A stretch of DNA of 64,000 bases from Isoetes taiwanensis (taxonomy: Eukaryota; Streptophyta; Lycopodiopsida; Isoetales; Isoetaceae), in NCBI GenBank assembly GCA_021234155.1, contig JAJEKV010000193.1:126001-190000 (forward strand). Direction: 5' to 3'. Position 1 is the stretch's first letter, and the number at the start of each line of letters is the position of its first letter. Shown piece by piece: positions 22,457 through 33,230 of this stretch. A model generated the notes under the pieces. That model did no database searches and had not been told where the DNA came from. It worked only from the letters and a program-made list of their open reading frames with translations. A program made the position numbers and the translations under genes.

Positions 22457-25431
22457 GTGCTGGAAGGGCTAGCTTCATCACATGCCATCATTCCATTGAC
22501 TTGGAAGGGCCTTAAGAAGCAACTCAGGAGAGGTTGCTCCAGAATGGGATGTGCAGTGTTACGAGATAACTTGCTAGGCTCGACAAAGTTGCAAGAGGAG
22601 ACCATTGCCCCTGAAGTGCAACAGGCGTTGGATGAGTTTAAAGATGTATTTCCAAAGGAATTGACGCAGTTGCCTTCTCATAGATTGGTAGATCATGAGA
22701 TTGAGCTCATTCCAGGAGCAGAGCCTACATCCAGACCACCTTATAGGTTCCATGCCTTAGAAATGGCGGAGTTGAAAAAGCAATTGGCTGGACTGTTGGA
22801 TCAAGGCTTTATAAGGCCCAGTACATCTCCATTTGGCGCTCCTGTTTTATTTGTGAAGAAAAAAGATGGCACATTGAGGCTTTGTATTGATTACAGGATG
22901 CTTAACCAAATCACAGTTAAAAACAGGTATGCGTTGCCCAGGGTAGACGAGTTGTTTGATCAATTGGGTCAAGCTAAGTAATTTACTAAGATATATCTTC
23001 GGGCCGGATACCATCAGATACGGATTAGGGAATCCGACATTTATAAGACAGCCTTTCGGACACGTTACGGCCATTATGAGTTTGTCGTGATGCCATTTGG
23101 GTTAACCAATGCGCCTGCTACCTTTATGCGGTTGATGAATGATGTTTTTAGACCTTTCTTGGATAATTTCATATTAGTGTTCTTCGATGATAATCTAGTT
23201 TACTCGAGAACCCCGCAAGAACATGTGGAGCATGTGAGGCAGACCTTAAGTATTCTAAGAGAAGAGAAGTTGTATGGGAAGATGTCTAGATGCTCTTTTG
23301 CCCAGCGTAAATTAGTGTATTTGGGCCATGTAATTTCTGAAGAAGGCGTCGCGCCAGATCCCGCCAAGATAGAAGCTGTGAAAGATTGGCCAGTGCCACA
23401 GACTGTGGAGGTAAGAGCGTTTTTGAGACTTGCAGGTTATTATCGCAAATTTGTCCCTAAATTCTCCAAGATTGCTGCTCCTCTTACATCCTTGTTGAAG
23501 AAAGGCATTAATTTAGCTTGGACGGGGAATTGCCAAGAAAGCTTCCAAGAATTAAAGGAGGCGTTGATTCGAGCTCCTATTTTGAAGATATTTGATATAA
23601 ACCAGCCCATTCAAGTGGTCACAGATGCCTCTGGGAAGGCTATTGGTGGAGCTTTGATGCAGAATGGTAAGATTTGTGCCTATACATCGCGTAAATTGTC
23701 GCCGATGGAGCAGAATTATCCAGTGCATGATTTGGAGATGTTGGCAATTATACATGCTCTGCGTGCATGGAGGCACTACCTGTTAGGTCGTCATTTCTCA
23801 TTGAAGACTGACCATCAAAATCTGAAATTTTTTGTGAAGCAACCACACTTGAATAATAGACAGCGGAGATGGATGCAATTGCGAGAAGAATACGATTTTG
23901 AGATTGAGTATCAGCTGGGCAAGGAGAATGTGATAGCAGATGCCTTGTCTCATAGGTCCTTTTTTATCTCTATTAGAGTGCTCCAGGGTCAATGGGATGC
24001 TCATCTCATGGATAAGGTGGCAAGAGATCCGTATTTTGGGCCGGTGGTTGCCAGTATCAAGCGAGGGTTTACCGAGTTTCCACAATACTCGTTATCCAAT
24101 GGAGTCTTCTATTATAAGGGACGAATGTGCATTCTGGATGATTTGGAGCTAAGGATGAGGCTTTTATATGAAACGCATGATAGTCCATTAGCGGGGCATC
24201 CGGGGTGCACAAAACTCAAAGGAAGGTTAGACACAATTTCTTTTTGCCAGGGCAGAAGAAAATGGTTAAGGAGTATGTGGCAAAATATTTAGCATGTCAG
24301 AAGGTCAAAGCTTTGCGATCCAAAGTCCCAGGGGAGTTGCAACCATTGGAAGTTCCTTCGTTCAAATGGGAATGTATTGGCATGGACATTATTGTAGATC
24401 TACCTCGGACGAGGGCAGGATATAATGCCATTTATGTGGTGGTAGACAGATTGACTAAGCAAGCACATTTTATGCGGACAAAGACGACGGCTATAGCTAT
24501 GGATATCTCCAAGTTATTTGTTAAAGAAATTTTTAGGTTGCATGGTATGCCACGTACCATTACCTAAGATCGAGACTCCAGGTTTATGAGTTATTTCTGG
24601 AAAGGATTGTTCCGGAATGTGGGGACTAAGCTGAATACTAGCACTGCATACCATCCCCAAACGGACGGGGAAGTGGAGCGAGAAAATCAGGTTTTGGAAG
24701 ATATGTTAAGAATGTATGTGCCAAGCCAGCCTAAAGCATGGGATTCTTATTTGCATTTGGCAGAGTTTGCGTATAACAATACGTACCAAGAATCTATCAG
24801 GATGAGTCCCTTTGAGGCAATGTATGGCAAAGAGTGCCGATGTCCGCTGAATTGGAGGGATTCTACTTGCAATGTGGAGATGGCCAATGAGATGGCCCAG
24901 GATCTGGATGCACAATTGAGAAGACTTCGTCAGAATCTCACAGTGGCTCAGACGAATAGGCAGAAGCAGTATGTAAACAAAAGGCGTAAACCTTTGGAAT
25001 TCGCAGAAGGCCAGTATGTATTCTTAAGGATTAATCCTAAGCAGAGCTCGTTGGCATTTAAAAGTGCGGGAAAATGGGCTCCAAGATATGCAGGACCTTT
25101 TAAGATATTGGAACGCATCGTCAAGGTAGCTTACAGGTTGGAATTACCTTCGCATGTTAGGGTGCATAATGTGTTCCATGTGAGCAACTTAAGGAAGTAC
25201 GTCTTTGATCCGTCGCATATGCTTGCCGACGATAATTTGGTGAGCAGGGATGAATTTTTGTATCCCCGACCAGAGCGTATCTTGCAAACGGAAACACGCA
25301 AGCTTCGAAGACGGACACTCACAAGAGTTTTGGTCCAATGGTTAGGTTTTCCAATTGAAGACGCAACGTGGGAGGATTCAAAGTGGATTCTTCGCCAATT
25401 TCCTGAGCTCGCCCATGAGGACATGGGTTAA
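22457..25431 (+). pseudogene. Chromovirus family A pol, internal region 2: RT, RNase H, integrase, chromodomain
   Basis: Most of pol is present. [23 protein letters not shown], then TAA at 22979 in a position normally Tyr or Phe, then [11 protein letters not shown], where the catalytic Asp of motif A is Tyr. FFDDNLVYS replaces FFDDILVYS. RNase H has [13 protein letters not shown] and [10 protein letters not shown] frameshift near 24200 leads into integrase ([28 protein letters not shown]), with TAA at 24565 where copy 1 has TCA. The C-terminus has the chromodomain LVQWLGFPIEDATWEDSKWI. At least four lesions, including a lost catalytic residue. Confidence 0.9.
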
Positions 25432-26061
25432 AGATTTGAAGGGGAGAATGTAACGAGCCTGGCGGGTTAGCAGACGATTGATGTAAGTAAATTAATATAA
25501 TTTCGTATGATTAGGAGGGACCATTAAACTGATACTGGAGTTGGAAATCTGCATACATGGTATGTATCTGGTGTTTATACAGGAAATCTATAAATACTAA
25601 ATTGTAGAGGAATTGGGGTTTTTGCTCCGAGGCAAACCTTCTGAGGAGGAGTTTCTGTGAAGGAGATTTGGAGTGTGAGCAGGACAATTGGCAAAGACAG
25701 CGTAATCAGGTGGGTGGTTTATAGCTTACACCGGGGATGAATGATTGAAATTGATTTAGGCCAAGAAATGCTTATGAAGTTATTAAGAATATGAATTACC
25801 AGAAGATCAATTGTAAGTAATAAATGGTGGATTTAATTGTATTATATTTGATTGAGAATTGAAGGGTTCGATTTGGCCTGGTTCTTAAACTTTGATTGGA
25901 TGCTGGATTCACCAGGGAAGAATCTGATGTAAGAGGCCTGCCAAGGGTGAGCAAGAAGGGCTCAGAATTATCTAAAGCGACCAGACTGGAATAACAAAGA
26001 AACATAATATTGAAGCATGAGAAGATCTGGAATGACCTGAGGCAGGTCGGATTGGTCTGAG

Positions 26062-26256
26062 GGTGCTTTCCCATGAGATTGGCGACCTGAAGATTTGGGT
26101 CCAGGTCAAAAACCTGAACGTTGAGAAATGCTTGGTGATTACTTTTGATTCAGGTCAAAAACCTGAGTCTCTGAGGTCGAGGCGCCCACGGGAACCTGTA
26201 TGTTTTGATCTGGACCTCAAGAAAACCTTGAGGTCAGAGGCCCATGGGAAAGCACC
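26062..26256. mobile_element. Small TIR element (MITE) inserted in LTR3
   Basis: The 14-bp inverted ends GGTGCTTTCCCATG and CATGGGAAAGCACC bound 195 bp missing from LTR1 and LTR2. ctgag occurs on both sides (26057-26061, 26257-26261) and may be a 5-bp target duplication, though 16 bp of LTR beside it are also missing. Inside, caggtcaaaaacctga occurs twice. No coding capacity. Superfamily undetermined. Confidence 0.75.
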
Positions 26257-27615
26257 CTGAGTCCAGAAGAACTAATAGAAGCAGATAAAGCCTGAGTTTA
26301 GGGCCGAGCTGCCATAGCCAGATTTGTAGTCGGCATTACCACAGCCTAAAAACGACCTAGGGAGGTCGGAACTGGGGCCACGAGGCCCTAATGCCTTCGT
26401 TGGAGCTGTTGGGCCGCGACCTGTTAGGGTCGAAGATGATCCTGGAAAAGAATAAATAAAATAAAGGTTAAGGTTAGGTTAAGAAGTTAATAACCAAATA
26501 ATGTTAGATAAGGGTAATATAAAATAGCAATGCTAGGTTCAACAAAGATACCATGGGAATGGCCATGGAGATTAGATCTATTAGCCCGGAGTTCTGGAGG
26601 TCGGGCTAGCCACTGCTAAAGGATGGTAAACAATAAACTAATAGCTGCACCTTAAATTATGTAATTACAAGAGGATTAGGGAATCATGATTGACTTCATC
26701 AAATTGTTATTCATAAGTTGGGTTTATAAAATAGAGGGGAAATGTAGCTTATATTTAACTACCTTAATAATACACCGTAGAGGTTACGACCTTTCTCTAT
26801 GGGGAGAAAGGTTGGAAAGAATAAATTCGCCAAGGTATGGCATACGGCCTGGAATGGAACTGGGAACACTTTATAGTCGCAAACTAGACGTAAATCTAGG
26901 GGAATCCATGATCACAGTTTGTTAGTATGAAACTAAGGGTAAAATTGGGAATGTTATATGGTCATAGTTGTTCTACATATTTATACCCATATGAATGTAT
27001 GTGTTATGCTAATGTGGCATGGCTATGGTCTTTGTGATGCATATATAAAAGATAATGCATAGGATTTGCATATGAGCTATTTTAGCTTGGTATTACTATC
27101 ATACATAATAATGTCTAGGAAATGTGGTTATGAGGACATTTAAAGCATGTGAAAATATTGCATAAGTGCATAATCTCTAGGGACGAGGTCCATGTGTGAT
27201 GGCATGGACTTGCGGTTGTGTTTGTGCGTGACATCGAGCATTGTTATCCTGGCTGGATTCCTTGTCGCGCTACATGGCAAAAGTGGTCCTCCAGTGCTGG
27301 ACGCAGCGTGGATGGGTGTGTACAGATGAGGCAAACCCTGCCCGTATTGGCTGCAGGGCCTGATCAGCCCGGGTGGCATGTTAGGACTGGAGTAGGCACT
27401 GTATGCGGATGAGATTGCAAATGCATGGGATATGAGGTGTTATTGTGGTATATGTATGCATACTTATTTGGTTGGTTGGATGCAGTGGGACTATTGGTGG
27501 TAAGCTTGCATAAGGCTATATGTTATAAGTGTTATGAATGCATAGTATCTAAAATGCTCCAAACCCCCATGTAGTCTTTTAGGACTAATCCCCAGGTTGG
27601 TGTAAGCAGTAGCGG

Positions 27616-27990
27616 ATGGAGCCGAGTGCAATAAGGCCGCAGAGACCCGGGGTTAGAAGCCCCGATAGGATCAGAGAGCTAGAGGCCAGATTTCCCCCAG
27701 AGGCAGAGTTCCAGCGTGAGGAGGTGCTCGATTTCCTTCGCGAGCTGGAGGATGAGGCTAGTGTACAGGCACTAGAGATTGCACAGAGCTCAGAAGAAGG
27801 CCATCCTTCTGGGGTAGAGACTAGTATGGGATTTGTGGAACCTTCATTTGAAGGCAATGAAATCCACCTATATGCAGATGAAGGGGATGACCTCCCATTG
27901 GACTCAGGAGATCAGGCGGCCATAGATGCCTTAATGAGTGAACCTTCTGATGATAAAAGCTCTTGTATTGAAGATTTTTCTCATAATTAA
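27616..27990 (+). CDS. Conserved acidic ORF inside the LTR (124 aa)
   Basis: An uninterrupted ATG-initiated frame lies within LTR3, about 245 bp before its 3' end. The protein starts MEPSAIRPQRPGVRSPDRIR, has a probable helix (VLDFLRELEDEAS) and an acidic C-terminal half (LYADEGDDLPLDSGDQAA). LTR1 keeps the same frame with one stop. I do not recognise a domain. It could be an accessory protein, an upstream ORF on the genomic transcript, or an old leader segment absorbed by the LTR. Confidence 0.5.
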   Translation: MEPSAIRPQRPGVRSPDRIRELEARFPPEAEFQREEVLDFLRELEDEASVQALEIAQSSEEGHPSGVETSMGFVEPSFEGNEIHLYADEGDDLPLDSGDQAAIDALMSEPSDDKSSCIEDFSHN

Positions 27991-28235
27991 GAATTATGTT
28001 GATTGTGGATTTGACATTGTTAAGGTTTGGATGTTCACACATGTACTATGTGATTTGTCTTCAACACTTGTTGGATATTTAATGTGAATATAAAGATTGG
28101 ATTTGTCATATGGAATGCAAGTTGCATCAGTTATTTAATTAGCCCAACCTCCCTTGTCAAGTGCTAGTAGTAATATCACGGAATCCACAGGATCCCAAGC
28201 TGCCTCGGAGAGGCCAGCTTGGCAAGCCCGTTACA

Positions 28236-30640
28236 CCAAATAGATTGATAAGTGGGACAGAGTAAAATAGCATATTCTCCGTCCTCGATTTCATTTGATT
28301 GACAAACCTTGCAACATTGCAACTCGTGTGGTATACTTGCCCATCGTCCAACCTCCACCACTAAATAGTGTGAGCTGAGCCTCGTGCATCGCATATAAGG
28401 CTTCAAACTACCATTGACCCTTTGCTCGACTGCTTGGTTCCAGCTTGAACTTTTATCCACTATTAGACCCAGATACTTGTAATTATCACAATGTCAATTC
28501 TTTTCCCTTGTAGAAGAAAGCATATTTGTATACCTTGTTGGCACCAAAACTTATCACCTTCATCTTACCCATATTTACTTTTATCCCTTTAGTGTCACAG
28601 AATGAGGCCAATGTATCCAAATGTTTCTGCATCCCTTGTGGACTCCATGATAGCAGCGCAATGCCATCAACATATAGAAGCAACATAATAACATATCCAA
28701 CCAGCGCCATATCTTCACCCTCATATTGATATACCCAATTCTCTAGCTCATCTATAACCAGCCCAGATAATGTGGGTGCTAGATGACATCCTTGCTTAAC
28801 CCAAATACTTACCACCAGGTCTGGATATCTATGTGAAAGAAGGAAAGAAAGCTGCACTAATATCTTCTCATAGAGAGTTCTCACTGCATCCTGAAGATTA
28901 ATAGGTACTCGAGGACCCTCCAATCTCTGCCATAAACATTTCCTCTGTACCATGTCGAATGCTTTTGTGAAGTCAACAAAAGTAGCAAACATGGGTCTTT
29001 TGGTGCCTTTTACAAAATCTATCAAACATCTGAATGTCAGCAGGTGAATGATGGTGGATTTCTTTTTTCGGTGGAAACATGTTTGCCCTCTGGCCCTAAC
29101 ATTATGTTCTTCTGCCCAGTTACTTAGTTTGTCATCAAGATTAGTGGCGAACAACTTTTAGAAGAGGCTACAATCATTATCATGCGATAATTCTTCGGAT
29201 ATGCCTCATCATCCGCTTTATGCAGTGGGATAACTCTGTTCACCTGCCACGATGATGGGAATCCTTCATGCAGAGCCGTATTGAACATTGAGGTGAGAAT
29301 CTCAGCTATTTAACCATTTCAGAAACTAACCCTTGGATATCGGCTGCTTTCCCATTGTATAGTTTTTGTAGACCACCAAGAGTATCTTCAACTGAAACTT
29401 GCAATACATTATTCCTATCTGCAATTTGCATGCTCTTCACTCCTGGCAAATTGTATAATTAACGTGTCTTATCAGCAAAACTAGATCTAGCGTCAACTCT
29501 TGTTTCCCTTTGGATCTCAGTCTGTTCCAAAATCTTTTTGGCTCAGTGATCAACTTATTCCATGGCTTCTCGTTTCTTGAGCAGGTGCTCACTTTTTTTC
29601 CCTTCATTCAGTTTCATGTACTCCTTTTTCAAGCTTTGTTTACAACTAGCCTCAGCTTGTTTATACTGTTGTCACTTCTCCTTGCACTCAGCGTCAAACC
29701 ATGAGTTGCAGGGTAGCCCCAGCTACCTTGATTCTGATTAGAAACATTGTGCCGCACTACTTAGTAATATTATTGAGAGCAAATCACCTATATCCTTTGC
29801 ACTAGTAGGCCAATTGGGTTTTACTGATACTTTTTTCACATATCTATTGAAATTTCTCCTTCTTGTTCTGGTGCATGCATATGTGCTGGCTTGGTACAGG
29901 TTTGGTATACTGAGGTTTTTCCTTCATAAAAATCTCTACAATTAAGGGCATATGATATGATTCATTGCGTAAATCTCTTATAGAACAATTCTTTTCCTTA
30001 TTGGCAAAGTCTGCACTAGCAATAACAAGGTCCATCACACTTGCATCATGCCATCTATGGACTCCGGTGCCTGGGAATTTGTCTCTACTATTATATATTG
30101 GTAGATGGAGGCCACTGCACATATTTAATATATGGTGTCCCTGGGGGTTTGCCCATCTTGTTGTATCCCGTGAGAACTGATTCCAGCCTGATTCCAGATC
30201 ACTTCAACATCATCTAGCATTTCCAACTAAATAGCATTGCCATGGTCACTTCTAATGGCTGCTTGCTTGTGAGTAATACGTCCATTAAAATATCCTATCA
30301 GCAAAGCATCATCCAAAGGGCAATAGTGCAACTACATCCTGTTTCAGGTAATAGAATGGGTCATCCCTGTCAACAGCTCCCAAGTTATATGTTGGTGACT
30401 CTCTTGGGGGATAGCATCCCGCAATAAAAGGGGGGGGGGGAGGGGGCTTGCAATTATTAGCACTTATAAATACATCCTCATTCTTTGAGATATATCTAAC
30501 ATATATAACTCTCCTATGAAAATTCCTTTGGAATATTCTTTTAAGATGCTTATTTCTAAAGCCGCCACGTACCGTTCTGAGGAAAAAATAGATATTAAAA
30601 AAAATCCAAGAAATGGGGAGAAAAAAGGTATTAAAAAAAA
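28236..30640 (-). mobile_element. Truncated L1-like LINE ORF2, minus strand
   Basis: From right to left on the minus strand: endonuclease pieces (FIAGCYPPRESPTYNLG near 30400; VMDLVIASADFANKEK and NESYHMPLIVEI at 29900-30060), RT (28486-29154), and the Cys/His knuckle (CKVCQSNEIEDGEYAILLC, near 28270-28340). Between RT and knuckle about 0.5 kb present in the 6.4-kb LINE is missing. The 3' end is cut by LTR3 at 28235. A homopolymer run at 30628-30650 and a G run at 30428-30440 flank or interrupt the 5' part. Confidence 0.8.
28486..29154 (-). pseudogene. LINE reverse transcriptase, catalytic motif altered
   Basis: The 222-codon open frame shows RT motif A FATFVDFTKAFDMV, motif B-like VKQGCHLAPTLSGLV (normally RQGCPLSP) and, at the motif C position, LLLYVDGIALLS. 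The canonical YADD is therefore YVDG, with the second catalytic Asp lost. It continues to the conserved FCDTKGIKVNMGKMKVI. It is a dead RT from the same LINE family as the 6.4-kb copy. Confidence 0.8.
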
Positions 30641-32019
30641 AAAAAAAATTGCTTAGTCCCATTTCTCCGATTCATCAACTCGCGCTTCTTGAATTGAAAT
30701 GCAAATCTATCCGTCCTCTTTGCCGATTCTTTGCCGCTTTTGGCACCCTCGCAAATCTCTTTCTTTGCATCTATGTCATTCCGAGACCCTGAGATCCTTG
30801 CGCTGCCGATCCAACCTGTAAAAATGTTTAATGGATGAATGTTTACCGGCTGGCTAAGCTTAATCCGACCCCTGGCAGTAATCAACCTGCCTTGGGACCA
30901 CAATCGCAGCCTCGGGCTGCAAATCCGAGCTCAAGGCTTGAATCTTGATTCAAATAGCTAAGTCTGATAGCAGAATCGGCCCTCCTATTCTTCTTCGATC
31001 CAATTTCGTGGTCCAGCCCCAATTCCTCCTTTCCCTTTTATAATCGCCCGAAGTTCACCGGCAGTCCCCTAGGACCAAACCGGCCAGCTCATGCTTTTAC
31101 CCGATCCAAATCCATTTCCTATTGCTCAACTCATCGATCCGGGTAAATGGATTTGATACGAGCTCGTTCCCTTCTGTTTTATAACAGTTCAATGAACCCA
31201 TCCAATAACTTAGTGCCACGTGTCCATTTAACAAATATTAACATCCATAGCTAGCTAATTGCAAAAAATAGACATAACGGATGATAGTGGATGATGTGGC
31301 AACAATCCTCACACTTCATAGTGACCATGCACTATTAGTATCAAGGGTCGAAATTAAGGGGGTTCCTCCCCAGAATTTTCGATTAAAGTTAGAAATATCC
31401 GATTTAATAAAGCAGATGCGGGCAAATTTTCGATCAAAAATTTGTGAGAATAGTGTAAAATCCGGCAAATTTGAGGTATTTTTCTCAAAAATCTGATAAG
31501 TATAAATGCAGGGCAGGATTTTTGCTGTTTAGTGTGAAATCTAAATTCGAGGCCTGATTATTACGTCTTTAGGGTCATACTTTTTAAAGCTCTTAAAACC
31601 CCAATTTACCATCCCATTCAAGGGAATGGATCTCAAGTGTTCTTGCCTTTTAACTATTATACTGGTTAACTCGACTGATCAATGGGTTGTTTATTCGAAA
31701 TTTTTTATTTTGAAATGCCTTTCATAATGCTTGGGTCTGGAACTAACACTAAGCCAGTAAAAAGAAATGTTCGCGGCGGCCTTGGCCGCCGCGATAAATT
31801 TCTTGTAAAGATAAATCTCGAAGGGTATAATGTATATAGAATATCATATTTATGTAGCATTTGGTCTTATGTACCATTTGCAAGCTTCCTCCAATGGAGG
31901 ATGTTAACCAGCATATAATGCAATGTATATTAGCCATCATGCGGGCTTTTAGCTTGTCATGGCAGATCCCACCATAGAAATTGACCAAAAATAGTTTAGG
32001 GACTCTATGCATGACAATT
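30641..32019. other. No recognisable gene; unique sequence with one GC-rich hairpin
   Basis: A minus-strand open frame at 30631-30903 ends in a poly-Phe run read from the homopolymer and has no recognised domain. 30900-31300 contains a few cca/gg-rich words and no gene signal. The only structured element is the hairpin at 31772-31793. Confidence 0.5.
31772..31793. repeat. Perfect GC hairpin, 10-bp arms, 2-nt loop
   Basis: Arms cgcggcggcc and ggccgccgcg flank TT in otherwise AT-rich sequence. There is no T-run after it and no obvious gene beside it. It may be structural or a CpG-rich relic. Confidence 0.7.
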
Positions 32020-33230
32020 GAATTGAATTGAATTGAACTGGATGTATTTTTATTATCCACGGAGACCCAAACAAAGAAAACAACAAGCGTATTACTGTCA
32101 GGATTAAAAAACCCCGGCCCAAATGGGTCTTCGGGGGAAAAACCTTGGCAGTAATAGGCATGCTGACAAACTATACAAACCTATACAATGATGTATTGAA
32201 GTACAATTCGGCGCCGTGTCAGAGGACATAGCTGAGTGCGTGTATCCATGCTCTCTTGAAGATATGATCCCAGTGAGTCCACAGAAGCCGTGTCTAGCAG
32301 CACATATAGTAGCTAATTAGGCGAGAATAACTGAACATAGTGTGCCTAGATATGGTCGTATGCTGGACAGCTCTGAGGGCATGGCATTCATCTTCAATGG
32401 CTCCCTGCTGACAACATTGACCAATCCTATCCTCGTGTACCTACCGAGTCCATTTGCCTATCTCAATGCGGAGGCGATGCGTCCCCGTTTGAATGGAGGC
32501 TATCAATTTGTTCTTCTTCATGGGGAGATGTGTACGCAATAGTGTTGTGGATCTTATGTCAGCGTGAGATTTATCTACTACTTATAGTGTGCCATTTTAA
32601 CATGTTCTAGGGTGCCAACATCCCAAATTTTGCTAATGAAACAAGCATTAAGATGCTGCTGCAAACATAGTGGTCCTCTTTAGTTCGGACTTGTATGCAT
32701 TTCTACTCTGGCACGTTCCATCACAAGAACCACTGCACTTGTTTCTCCTTCCAACATGCTTTGAGGCATTGTGGCCTTAGTGCCATGACATAGTAAGGTT
32801 GGGAAGACGGGCATCACTCATACTGACCACTTTCTGAAAGTAAATGATGTGTCAGTCCAATGCGATCAATTGGAGGGGCGAGAAACCTATTTCCTGCAGT
32901 AGGATTTGATAAAGAACTATGGACTTTACCCCAAGTATGCAAGCTAAGAAGGCTTTCTACACTTGCACCAGGTCATTCCAACTGGTAAGAGATATTACCG
33001 GGCCCTAAACCTCGATCCCGTATAGAAGAACAGGTTCTACCAGAATGGTTGCATGTGAATCGCTCTAATCGAATGAATAGAAGCCGAAAAGTGTAAAGCC
33101 CCCTTCTTGGCATATTTTCCAATTGGAAAACTGTTTTCTCTCCCCAAGATAGCCACGTGTAAATTCCCTCCAACATCAAGTTTAGGCCAGTCACAAAGAA
33201 TATTCGAGTATATACTAACACATAACTAGA
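32020..33230 (-). mobile_element. 5'-truncated LINE with (TTCAA)4 tail
   Basis: Minus-strand reading, with stops, begins near 33150 with ILVEPVLLYGIEV.GPVISLTSWNDLVQV and GVKSIVLYQILLQEIG. This corresponds to the post-RT segment of the 6.4-kb LINE. It ends with gggccggggttttttaatcc, ggtctccgtggataataaaaatacatcc and four ttcaa units (32023-32042). The preserved end order ties the 3'-end remnant at 1.2 kb to this family. No intact frame. Confidence 0.65.

Larger units (their letters stand above)
25449..28235 (+). mobile_element. LTR3 of family A, the most intact copy (2.79 kb with a MITE)
   Basis: It starts TGTAACGAGCCTGGC after a polypurine tract and ends CCGTTACA at 28235. TGTAAC and GTTACA form the inverted ends. 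It holds a 195-bp MITE (26062-26256) and the open LTR ORF (27616-27990). Minus-strand LINE sequence begins at once on its right. It defines the LTR length for the family: about 2.6 kb without the MITE. Confidence 0.9.

Noticed and set aside
30309-30662. Minus-strand frame beginning with poly-Phe as a membrane protein
   Set aside because: The Phe run is a homopolymer; the rest is LINE endonuclease sequence.
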